A stretch of DNA of 64,000 nucleotides from Prochilodus magdalenae (taxonomy: Eukaryota; Chordata; Actinopteri; Characiformes; Prochilodontidae). The stretch spans positions 38,501 to 102,500 of the forward strand of contig JAMWET010006971.1 of assembly GCA_024036415.1 (NCBI GenBank), given 5' to 3'. The notes below the pieces were generated by a model. It was given only the letters and a program-made list of their open reading frames with translations. It had not been told where the DNA came from and did no database searches. This document shows, piece after piece, positions 12,401 through 22,000 of this stretch. How positions within the stretch are numbered: the first letter of the stretch is position 1; the number at the start of each line of letters is the position of its first letter. A program made the translations under genes and the position numbers.

Positions 12401-15400
12401 AGCACTCTTACTTTTAGCACTTTTATTTTAGTACTTTTATTTAATCACTTTTTATCACTTTTATTTTAGCACTCTTACTTTTAGCACTTTTACTTTTAGC
12501 ACTTTTATCTTAGTACTTTTATTTAATCACTTTTATTTTAGCACTTTTGTTTTGGCACTTTTACTATAAGCAATTTTACTTTTAGCAATTTTATTTCAGC
12601 ACTTTTGATTTTAGCACCTTTACTTTTAGCACTTTTGTTTTAGCTCTTTTACTTTTAGTCAGTATTTTGAATCACATAGCAACAATTTTCTCTGCATCTT
12701 AGCACCAAGACTACTCCTAAATGGTTGAGAGAGCATCACACTGAACACTCTCTCTAGTGGTTATGACGCTCTCAAGGCCAGGATGCTGTTGGGAAACTGA
12801 GGCTAGATTAAAACCATGTGTTTGTCTGGGTGGGACTGTAACAGTAGAGTTGTTTACTCCCACCTGCATTTATTACAAACCATATATGGTTAGCATTAAG
12901 CTTTATAACATTACATATTATATCACATTTAATCTAATTTAATTAAAATCACTACCACTTACTGTACTCGCTTTTTTACCAACAACTAAAGTTAGTTTCA
13001 GGTACTTTTGGTGTGAAGTTAATTCCAGATTACAGGAGCAAGAAGAGAAGAGTAGAGAAGTGGTCCACTTTCACATACTGACTGGAACTAAAAGGCATTA
13101 CCTCCATGACACATGGCGATACTCAATCGGCACTCCCAGGAAAGTGGAAGCATTGGCTGCGATGGCAGTCTGATAGAAAGACAGGGGAAAAGTTTCAATC
13201 AGGTAGCAGTACTTAAGATACTGAATTAAATCAAATTCAATTAAATTCTTACATGAGTAGCAAAGTCTAATTTACTTTATAAAATTGATAAATAACAATA
13301 TACAGAAACAATAACTTTCCAAATAAACTGCTAGGACAAATAATGATCCTTTTGAAACGTTGAATTAATGTCATTGTGTGCACACCAACATGAGGAACCA
13401 CATCTGCCTACATACAGCATAGATAAAAATAAAATAATGAATGAAATGATTATAATAAACAGATAAATGTTTAATCAAGTGCATGTAAATGTAAAAGCCA
13501 TGTATTAATGCTCTGCATAGTGCACTGTTTAGGGAGGAAGTGGTTTGCTGAGCTGCTCACAGTCAGAGAATCTCCTAAAGCTGCGATGACTTTGATGTCC
13601 GCTGCTTTCACTCGCTCCACTGTACACAGACACGACACATAGGTTAAACACAGGAACACTGGTTAAAGGTGTGCTTGGGGTAGCTAGAGCCGCTAGAAAC
13701 ATGACTAGCATGGTTGCTGTTGCCTGAGATGGTATAGAGGTATAGAGAGGAGAGTAACCTGAAACAAATATAAAGGGCGGTGTCACCTAAGGCTAATCTC
13801 AGGTGAGTGCGGTAATGCATGTTACCTGTGGCAGGTATAGTAATGTTACTGGAGACGAATAGAGAAATTAGGGTTCCTCACCAGTCATGGTGAGTGGTAC
13901 CTGAGGTAGATACAGAGATGCCAGGTATCTGAGGCAGGTATAGGTGTTACTGTTATCTAATTGAAGTATAGAGATGAGGTATATAGAGAAATACCTTAAC
14001 CTCTCCTTTATATCGGAGAGTGTTACTTGAGTGAAGTATAGAAATGAATGTTACCTGACCAAGTTATATAGGTGTACCTGAGGCAGGTATACAGGTAGGT
14101 GATACCTGAGGCTGGTATAAAGATACATGTTACCTGCCACAGGTATATAGGGAAGTGTACCTGACTGAAGTATAGAAATGAATGAGGCAGGTATACAGGT
14201 AAGTGTTACCTGGGTAGGTTATAGAGGTACATGTTACATGCCACAGGAATATAGGGTTGTGTTACCTGAAGCATAAAATGAATAAGGTAATTGTATAGTT
14301 GTTACATGAGTCAGGTGTAGCAATGTTATCTGAGGTAAGCACAGATGTGAGTGTTACCTGAGTCACATATTCAGATGAGTGTTACCAGAGGCAGGTATAG
14401 AGATGAATGTTACCTGTGGTAGGTATAGCTGCAAGAGGTACCTGAGGTGGGTACGGTGGATGAGGGGCTCATGTCCGGGCATTGGAATGGAGGGTGCTGG
14501 AAGCCCTGGGGTCGAATTTTCCCTGGGTGGTCCTGCAAGAACCAACATGTTATTTCATGTCCACAGCCTCTTAAATGGTAGCCCAGTCAGGAGAACCATA
14601 TATGAAAAGAGACATGTGTGGTTAGAGTTTGAAGAGGTAAGCTGTGGCAATGTGTGCACAGCTGATTTTATACCTGACTGAGCTCTTCCTGACTGTAGTG
14701 TTTTAAAGCCTCTTCATATTCCTTCCACCAGTTTCCTTTAGGACAAACAAGAACATTATAAAACATATGCATAGGCAAATTAACAGCATAAACAGCCTCC
14801 ATGATACTTTCCAATGCACCACTGGTAAACCATGCCTATTACAAGCATTCCCCTAGCATTCCTTTAGAAGTCTGGTAGTAGGTTAGCATTAAGTTAGTGT
14901 CAGTCTGAGCATTTGTGGCTGTTCAATATTGCATATGATGCTTGTCCGCGCACAGAGCTGCCACTGCTGTTTATCATTCGTAATAAGTAACTGGAATCTT
15001 TTTAGACCATGCAGGTCTACAGCGAATGCTTCACGCCCTTTCCAACTCTCAGCCCACACTAATGACCACAGAAGCTTCCATGGCCCATGTAATGTAGACT
15101 ATCAACACTGAATCAATTACCAAACATTTTCTAACTCACATAATCAGTTAGCGGATGTTGAGTATAGATGAAATGCTGAAGAAATGAAGTTCAAAAAAAG
15201 ATCTGACTCAGTTCAGTAGGTTTTGATGCATATTTCTGGAGCCTCCAAATGATGGCACTGTTTGTTTGGCTTCAAAGCTTTAAAAAGAGTTCTGATCATA
15301 CAGCATGCAGAGGCGGCTGTGGAACGTGTGAAGTCTAAAGGTGATTTATTCCTGCTATTTTAAATTTATGCATATGACTGGAAATATTTTGCACACCTAA

Positions 15401-16011
15401 AGTGGACTTTTGAAGTTTGAGAAAGCGTACTTTTTGCAGTTCTTGGACTTTTTTCCCTGAGCTGCCCGTTTCTTTTAGTCTATTCATTGTGAAATGTCCA
15501 ACGCAAAGGCCAACAGGAATTTGAGTATTTTATAACAAAAAAAGTTCTGACAGCAGCACTATGTATTTTTAATAATTGCGCAAAAACTGGCTAAAAATTC
15601 CCATTGATAATGAATGGTGCGGAAAAGTGCAAGTCCATCTGTTGTACTTCTACTCAACCATCAGACAGTTTCAGATATGCTACCTCAGGCCAGAACCCTG
15701 TGCACAAATTCAATTCTGTTCTGACTGTTTATCTTTTTTTTCCCATCACTCATTCCTCTCATAGAGTCCCCTTCATTTTCACACCCCACCCCAGATTTGA
15801 AAGAAGCAAGAGATGAGCAGCATCTACCAGTGTGATCATCAAAGTCTGCTCCAATATATAAATACAGCGGTTAGTATTTATTGAAAGATAATCAAACATC
15901 CCAGTTGTTCAGCATGGCACCTGCACACAGGACTAGTCTTCAAGGTTTTCACTCACCATTCACACAGCACAGAAGAACATGTGTGGTGACGGCCAGTATG
16001 AGAAACTTCAT
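3176..16011 (-). CDS. plb1: PLB1-like membrane GDSL phospholipase, single-domain, 16 exons
   Basis: The product is a phospholipase B/lipase of the GDSL family, which cleaves acyl chains from phospholipids and lysophospholipids at the cell surface (family knowledge). Sixteen exons join in phase with GT-AG borders: 15957-16011, 14674-14735, 14442-14532, 13561-13619, 13102-13169, 11407-11450, 10467-10587, 9218-9269, 8864-8944, 8124-8189, 6992-7083, 6598-6679, 4591-4692, 4305-4400, 3381-3452 and 3176-3292. They total 1260 nt, or 419 residues. The chain has a signal peptide (MKFLILAVTTHVLLCC), a CPDMSPSS..PTS segment, the nucleophile motif ALGDSLT (about residues 89-95), WSIGGHGTYRD, block III IGMND, block V DCFHF and a C-terminal hydrophobic stretch. 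Mammalian PLB1 has four tandem GDSL repeats; this gene has one. It is divergent from rlf. It could be a fish-specific PLB1 paralogue rather than the strict orthologue. Confidence 0.88.
3535..4281 (+). repeat. 42-bp minisatellite in phospholipase intron
   Basis: About 17-18 copies of a 42-bp unit beginning GGCCAGTTAGTGGAAGTACA and ending TTTCTAATAAAGT. A variant unit (AGTAAGTGGAAGTGCAAAG) recurs at about 3631, 4051 and 4171. Every unit has AATAAA and AAG/GTAGGT on the plus strand, antisense to the host gene. Confidence 0.95.
4305..4400 (-). CDS. plb1: Phospholipase exon 14: catalytic DxxH block V
   Basis: The exon encodes IDPSFFTPDCFHF followed by GHEELAKGLWNNM. The Asp and His of DCFH are the remaining members of the catalytic triad in PLB1-type enzymes. 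The borders are TTTTCAG/AAT and ATG/GTAAAT. The 42-bp minisatellite ends about 24 bp beyond the donor. Confidence 0.92.
7100..7800 (-). mobile_element. Internally deleted Tc1/mariner-like copy 1
   Basis: Reading the minus strand gives transposase fragments: a piece equivalent to FSDESRFCLGG, then RRRGQ, then directly the C-terminal ELCKDIQAAWDGLSQDTIR and NLYNSMPRRLA. The central catalytic region is missing and frames are broken. The same junction occurs in copies near 25.8 and 29.1 kb. It lies just upstream (in gene sense) of phospholipase exon 11. Confidence 0.7.
8250..8790 (+). repeat. Degenerate ACTCAAAA-type repeat
   Basis: AT-rich intronic sequence with many diverged copies of a motif like ACTCAAAAGTAACTCAA, at spacings of roughly 20-40 bp. 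It looks like an old, eroded tandem array. Confidence 0.7.
8864..8944 (-). CDS. plb1: Phospholipase exon 9: block III with GxND
   Basis: The exon encodes DWKLVTVLIGMNDICDYC within 27 in-phase codons. The GMND element is GDSL block III, and its Asn contributes to the oxyanion hole in this family. The borders are TTTTAG/GGC and AAA/GTAAGT. Confidence 0.9.
9305..9425 (+). repeat. (TG)n microsatellite
   Basis: About 110 bp of nearly pure TG dinucleotide with a few TA and CG interruptions, in the phospholipase intron upstream of exon 8. Confidence 0.97.
9495..9570 (+). repeat. Short degenerate GTAATTACAGTAAT repeat
   Basis: Four to five diverged copies of a ~15-bp motif (GGTAATTGCAGTAAT-like) in a phospholipase intron. 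It is AT-rich and non-coding. Confidence 0.6.
10671..11230. mobile_element. MITE with long terminal inverted repeats (family A, copy 1)
   Basis: The left end (CTCCACTGACCATATAGGAC...) is repeated as its reverse complement at the right end (...GTCCTATATGGTCAGTGGAG). The inverted arms extend about 100 bp, including ACCCTGTTCTTTAATGG. There is no coding capacity. Related copies lie at 56.0-56.2 and 57.9-58.6 kb. I recognise the sequence as a common otophysan fish repeat but do not assign a superfamily. Confidence 0.8.
11801..12160 (-). mobile_element. LTR-like segment
   Basis: On the minus strand this ~360-bp block starts TGTGGTGGGGGAGACAC, has a TATA-like CCTTATAAACC and an AATAAA, and ends CCGAACCTCA, which is a TG...CA layout like a solo LTR. 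I could not find a clear target-site duplication, so the class is tentative. Confidence 0.4.
12165..12665 (+). repeat. 16-18 bp AGCACTTTTA(C/T)TTTT array
   Basis: About 28 variable copies of AGCACTTTTATTTT and AATCACTTTTATTTT in the phospholipase intron between exons 5 and 6. It is strongly strand-asymmetric (T-rich on plus, A-rich in the transcript). Confidence 0.9.
13561..13619 (-). CDS. plb1: Phospholipase exon 4: GDSL nucleophile motif
   Basis: This exon encodes VERVKAADIKVIAALGDSLT, the most conserved block of PLB1 proteins. The Ser of GDSL is the expected catalytic nucleophile. The acceptor is ACAG/TGG and the donor is ACT/GTGAGC. Confidence 0.9.
13790..14430 (-). repeat. Splice-donor-like degenerate minisatellite, phospholipase intron 3
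   Basis: A diverged array whose sense (minus) strand repeatedly reads TACCTGCCTCAGGTAACA or close variants. The end of the adjacent exon 3 reads TACCCACCTCAGGTACC, so the array seems to share sequence with the exon-intron junction. Units are roughly 25-35 bp and irregular. Confidence 0.75.
14760..15950. other. Phospholipase intron 1, nothing specific seen
   Basis: Unique-looking AT-rich sequence between exons 1 and 2. No exon, RNA gene or repeat could be recognised on either strand. Confidence 0.4.
15957..16011 (-). CDS. plb1: Phospholipase exon 1: start codon and signal peptide
   Basis: ATG at 16011-16009 opens a basic-then-hydrophobic leader typical of a secretory signal peptide. The exon ends AATG/GTGAGT in phase 1, and the next exon completes a Gly codon before NWWKEYEEALKHY. 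This N-terminus and phase match decide the start. Confidence 0.8.
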
Positions 16012-16324
16012 GATCCTCTGCTTCTCCAGGCAGTCTGTGCTGTTCAGAGACAGGTCATCTACTGTGAGTGTTTATCTGCAACACCCTCTTTTTAATCTCC
16101 CATCACAGAAAATATGCCGGCTAACAACTGTTAAACATGGCAAAGTGCAGAATGACAGGCAGATAATCATGAGTGAAGATAATAGGGTGAAACAGTCTGA
16201 CGATACAGCTGCATGTTCACATCTGTACCACCAAGTGCTTAAATAAAGGCTCTCTGGGTGTGAGTGTGAAAGAGAAAGGGGAATTCCACCCATTTCTCAA
16301 ACGTTTCTGTATGATACAGTGTTT

Positions 16325-17160
16325 TGGATGTTAACAGATTGATTCAGTGCGTGCTTGGTGTGAAATGGTTTAGATGTTCTGTATAGTGGTGGTGATGGGA
16401 ACCAGGGTTCTCCATGTCTACAACACACATACAGACATTTTATTTATCATCTAAACCACCAGTGAATCTACATGTGTCCTCTGAGTTTATATGGAATATT
16501 GAATATTGAAAACCTCACAAGACTCTGCATACATCCACCTTGAATGGACTTTAAGCTAAAAAGTCTCAGAACCATCATAAAATAATATCTCAGACCTCAG
16601 GCAGTGTATTTACGACCATTTAATGTAATAACTATGGTGGACGTCTGGTTCCATTGACCACCACTCTACCAACTGTACCCGTCTGCATAATTAAATGGTT
16701 AACATGTAAAAAGAGTCATTCGGAGTGGTTTGGTGTGAATCTTTGAAATTTTAGAGAAACTTACAGAGTCAGGATTGTTTTCAGTGGTGGTGAATGTAAC
16801 CAGACGTCCATCTCTAAAAGCTCCCTCACAGAAAGTTACTTCATGAGATTGTTATAAATACACTGTCTGATGTCTGAGACTTTGTGTATGATAGTTTTGA
16901 GTAGAATGTAGCCTTTCATGGTGGAGGGATACATGCTGCAGGGTGTTGTGAGGCAAAAAGTCCCTTAAACTATCCCATCATCAACATTCCATATAACTCT
17001 CAGAAGACACATGTAGGTTCACTGGTGGTTTAGATGGTGAATAAATTGTCTGTATGTGTGTTGTAGACATAGAGAACCCTGGTTCTGATAACCACCACTA
17101 TACAGAACATCTGAACCATCTTGAACAAAACCCACTCTAAAACTCTGTTTACACCACAAA
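16325..17160. mobile_element. Foldback/MITE element with ~200-bp inverted arms
   Basis: The segment from TTTAGATGTTCTGTATAGTGG (16370) through ACATGTGTCCTCTGAG reappears inverted at about 16995-17125, with around 85-90 percent identity by eye. The interior also has shorter inverted matches (for example, the GACGTCTGG and CCAGACGTC pair). It has no coding capacity and sits in the divergent promoter interval. Confidence 0.75.
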
Positions 17161-17653
17161 CACTGAATAATGAAGAAATCCCCCTTTAAGCTTAGTGACC
17201 CAATGATCCTGTGGGCAGGAAGATGGTTGTTCCAGCTAACTGAGCTGTAGTAGTGAAAAGAGTGCTATCAGAGATTCAAGGTCTGTTTACACAGACCACC
17301 TCATGAGGGCTCTAAGAACTCTGAGCTCAGCATATTACTGTCCAATCCTGCTGCATGAAACTGGACATTACCAGCCAGTCCTACCATGGAAAGTTCACAT
17401 ATGCTATCCAATCCCAGCGCAGGAGGCGGATCTTTTTCTGGAACACAGATGAGAACAGAAACCTATGTTGCTTTCTCTCACTGCCCATCTTTATATTTAA
17501 CTCAAATTTCACTAGCAAAAGGTTTTTGGTGGGTAATTTTTTTTTGTAATGGAAAAATTACAATACCTATAATACCAAAGAAACAAGATACATATAAGAC
17601 AAGTAATCATATACATGTATACACACACACACTCACATACATACATATATATC

Positions 17654-17654
17654 C

Positions 17655-17706
<52 letters not shown>

Positions 17707-17715
17707 ATCTATATC
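17654..17715 (+). repeat. (CTAT)n microsatellite
   Basis: About 14 tetranucleotide repeats, preceded by a short ACAC/ATAC tract, between the phospholipase and rlf genes. Confidence 0.97.
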
Positions 17716-18164
17716 TATATGCTACATGCTACAATTTAAAAAAAAGACTCATCATTTACAATAAAAGTAGAAGTATAATGAAAAAAATGCTTTTGGATCA
17801 TGATATTATATCTTTGCACACTCCCTAAATCCCCATAGACCTAAACCAGATTGTGTATGACACCATTTTAACAATTATTAACAATAACAAAATCATAATT
17901 ACGTTCCTTAAGAAACTGTGTCAGTTTCTGCTTTGTCTTTGTTCCACATTTGTAAAATAAATCCAGATTGATCGACTTGGTGAGTATCTTTAACTAACCT
18001 AATCTATTATAATAAGGCCACAAACTAATTATATACAGACCATGAAATAATGTATTATGGTTATAAATTATTATATACAATTACTTGAATTACTTTATTT
18101 GATCAAAATAGACCTGTTTGAATTCAGTGTCATGCCTTCTTTGACCACTGTCATAATAGGGCCA

Positions 18165-18560
18165 CAGATTAATATATTAAGATTGGGAGTTACAGCCAAA
18201 TCCAATTTACTATATTAAGGCCACAAATTACAATGTTAAATTCACAAATAAATGTATTGAGGGAATAAATTATGATATTGAGGCCACAATTTACTATATT
18301 TAGGCCTTGACTTATTATTCTGAGTCAACAAATTACTATATAAACTATTATACTGAGGCCACAGCTAACAATATTGAGGCTGCATTTTGCTAGATGAGGT
18401 AAAACATCACTATACTGAGGCACTAAGTTACTGCTTATTATATTGGGGCCACAAATTACTATTTCGTGGTGACAAATTAATGTATTGAGGCCAGAAAATA
18501 TACGGAGGCAGTTAACTGAGGTCACAAATTAATGACGCCACAAAATATGATAAACATAAC
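18165..18560 (+). repeat. Degenerate GAGGCCACAAATTACTATATT repeat
   Basis: About a dozen diverged copies of a ~25-35 bp motif (GAGGCCACAAATTA plus an AT-rich tail) end just upstream of the rlf CpG-rich promoter. Confidence 0.75.
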
Positions 18561-18689
18561 TCTTAACTTAATAATTTGTGGCCACGTCTAGTTAAACAAA
18601 GTAATCAGTATTTCATTTTGGGGGCTCTGTACTTTCACAAAAAACTACAGTTATCTTTAATGTCATGTTTTTATCAATATTCGCAGCGG

Positions 18690-19090
18690 TGAGGAACTGG
18701 CATCCTCGCCACCCGGTTTGACAGCCACGCCCCCACGCGCCACGTGACACGGTGGGCTGCGGACGCGCCGTGGCTCGCGCTGAAGATGGCGGACGGAGCG
18801 GAGGCGGAGTGGAGCAGCCCGGCCGAACACGACGCCTTCTGGGCCATGGAGAGCCTGCAGGCCACGCTGCAGCAGTTGGAGGCCGAGCTACGGCACCGGG
18901 ACGTGTCTGAGGAGTCCTCCACCGAATACTGCGACAACTTCTGCCAGGTACCGTAACCAGAGCGAGCGGAGGAAAAAAAAAGGAAGGAGGGAAAAAAAAG
19001 CACAACAGAGCCGTGGCGGAGGTCTGTGTGTGCATTCAGCAGCAGCAGTACCAGCAGCAGCGCGCTCTCGTGCGCGCTCGTGCACGCGCT
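18690..19090 (+). promoter_or_regulatory. CpG-rich rlf promoter and 5' UTR
   Basis: An abrupt rise in GC and CpG against AT-rich surroundings covers rlf exon 1 and the first part of intron 1. It contains a GC box (CCACGCCCCCACGC), an E-box (GCCACGTGAC, about 18737-18746) and AAGATGGCGG, which matches the YY1 motif and overlaps the start codon. No TATA box is seen. The start site is not determinable here. Confidence 0.65.
18786..18947 (+). CDS. rlf: rlf exon 1
   Basis: ATG at 18786 within AAGATGGCGG opens 54 codons (MADGAEAEWSSPAEHDAFWA...) and ends TGCCAG/GTACCG in phase 0. The initiating MAD and the terminal YCxxFCQ motif match other RLF and ZNF292 first exons, which supports this start. 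Confidence 0.88.
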
Positions 19091-22000
19091 GTACTGTAGA
19101 AATGCGCGTTAGTTAGCTCAGTAAAGTGCCTCGTGCTCGGTTTGCGCGTTTTATTTATTTCTGTGGGGAGTTAAAAAGCCAGGGCCTGTGCTGATCAGGC
19201 AGCCTGCTCGGTGGGCTGGAGTGCGTGTAGTTAGGAAAGACCTCCACACCCCCCCACACCCCAACCCCCGCTGCACTCGTGCAAACTAGCTGCCTTTTTG
19301 AAGAAGAAATGTGCGTCAGTCTGCAGTTTAGCTTGCTGGCCTCTCATCGTGTCTGTATTAAAGACCTGCATGTGCGCGCAACTCTCATGATTGTGCATGT
19401 GCACTTTTTGTGGGGATCTCGTTAGTAGGGTTGAAAGCAGCTGGCTAGCTAGTGGTTGGGGTGGGGCGAGTGTGTTTTTGTGTCTGTGGTGTCCAGTTGG
19501 GCAGCATTGGCCTTGACCGTCTCTCCCCTTTTTAGTGTTTATTTGCATATTCGCTCTTTTATTGCGCTGCTTATAGCATATATGCACGTGCAACTTTTCT
19601 AAGTTGATAATTTCCCGGACACTTGGGCTAGTGCCCCACCTGGGGGACAGTGTGTGATCTTGGTCACGTAGCAAAGCTGAGTTTTGCTTGTAGATGGCCA
19701 GATCCTGTTGTTCCTCTTTGTGAAGTGACTCTGAAGTTTCCTTATCTTGTCTCGCCAGATAGCAGAGCAGGGGAAGCAAGAAAATGAGGAAAACGTCAGT
19801 TTTGTGCTTGTCATGTAGTTATTACATAGTAATATATTGTGTAATATACATGCATCGTCATATATGTCTGAAGTAGGCTGGTATTCGGGAGAGCATGCAC
19901 TGCAGTACAGTTTCCAACCATGAAAAACGCAGGGTCACTCTTCTCTCAAGCATGAAACAGGGTTTCTGTTTTGTTTTTTTTTCACTCCCTCATGCTTATT
20001 TTTGCATGGCTAGCTGAAGGGGGTGGGTGCAACTTCTCACATATCTAGGAAAAACAAAGTTAAAAAAAAAATGTATTGTGCAGAAATACATCAGCGCACC
20101 ATGATGAGTTTTCACACTGGGTATGACTGAAATGCAGACTGATCAGAAGCACCCCGAACTGGAAATGTGAGGTTTCTGTTGAAAAGAGCAACAAAATGGA
20201 AACTGGCTTCACCAGGACGTGCTTGATGGCTCTCTCACCAGCAGCCGTGGCGTTACTATGGCAACCGCTCCCAGTGCCAGGCTCTGATAGATCCTGTGCT
20301 CTCCTGACGCTTCCCCTGAATTTGGTCCTTTGGGTGGAGGAGCCCTGTAGAATGGCCCCAGCGAGGGTAAGGCCCCGCGTACCCCACCTGCAATATTTAT
20401 TTATTTATTTATTTATTTGTTTGTTTTAAAGCTTGGTTCTTTTAAACCTGCCTCTGGTTTATATCCCATATGAGCTGGTGAGGTCTCCTGCGCCCTTCGT
20501 TCTTGAAAGTTGAACTCCCTTTGATGTTCATGTTCGTTTGGCAGATCAACTAGGTTCAACAAAGTGTATTAAGTAGCTGACAAAGGGGGCAACTTTCTGT
20601 GGGCAGAAGACTGACCCTTGCTTTAATCCAGTCTGCTCTGGAGGGGTGTCCTGTGCCCTGCTTTCAGAAGCGGAAGTAGTTTATGTTCACGCTCCACAGA
20701 TCACTTGGGTTCAATAAATTGTATGAATGGTACCATTAAACCAGGCCCTCCTTTTCATCCCGCGCTTATGTTGTGTCCTGTGCCCTGCTTTCTAATAGCT
20801 CCTGTTTATGCTCCAACTCCTTTGGCAGATCACCTAGGTCCAATGAAATATGTCTAATAAGCTTGACAGAGATTCAACACAGCCTAAAGAGTTTTGGTAA
20901 TACTGGAACTGGTGGTCCCAAATTCAATCGCCCTGTTACATGCGCCCATAGGTAAAAGAACATAGAAACAACACCAGTAGTGATGAATAAACAGGTAAAC
21001 TGTAATGCTGAATGAAGTTACTCCAGGATGCAAATGTCGCAAACAAGTTACTTAATGTCCATCAGTAATGTCAACGGCAACAAACTAACTCTAACCCTAC
21101 TGATGCAAATTATGCAAATGTCGCAAACGAGTTGCTTAATGTCCATCAGTACACGCATTTTGCGAAAGTCGTTAAATGCTATCATTTTGACTAAGTAAGG
21201 TCAGTAATTGTTCAAAAGTATGATCCGCGTGACTGTAGCACCAATATAGGTCGGGAACAGGGCACGGCTTGTGCCCGCTTGGTACCGGAGTTTCCTTTTC
21301 GCCTGCATCCAGACCCCTTCGATAGTCTGTATATGTATGTCAGGTTGAATGGGGTGCACAAAATTTTCAGCATGAACCACAGCTTTGTGTTGGTAGACTC
21401 CGTTGTTTGGTGCCTTTAACAGGCATGTGTGCATTTAACGTGCCGGTTAAATTTGGGGCCGCCAGTTCCAGTATTACCGAAATTTTAATGCAGAGGTCAC
21501 TTAAATCTCACCCATGTTTTCCTCCACTCCCTGGATTGATGAGGTGCCCTGTGTCCTGCTTTGAAAAGCTGAACTTGTTTTAATGTGCATGTTCGTTTTG
21601 ATACGTCACAGAGGTCCAGTAAACTAATGTAACGCATAAATAAATTAGTGGCCAGAGAACATAGAGTTGTAGGATGAAGTGTTTCTTAAATATGCTGTTT
21701 GCTTTACTCTAGGGATGCATCTTTTTGTTGCACTGATACTGAGATCCACTATTATTGGTGTTTATGCGTGTTATGTAGAAATTGGACCTAGAGGTACTAA
21801 AATGCTATTACAAAAGAATGATGTACTTTTTTTTTTTCTATAGGATTGCCAATGCAAAGTTAATTGTTTACTGATATTTCTAGTGTAGTAGCACAGCGTC
21901 ACTTAAACATCCTGACTACAACAAACACCTCATAAAATAGCGGTTGCTGGACTGCCAGTCCGTTATGGTTGTGATGTCACAACACATGGAGGTTTGGTTG

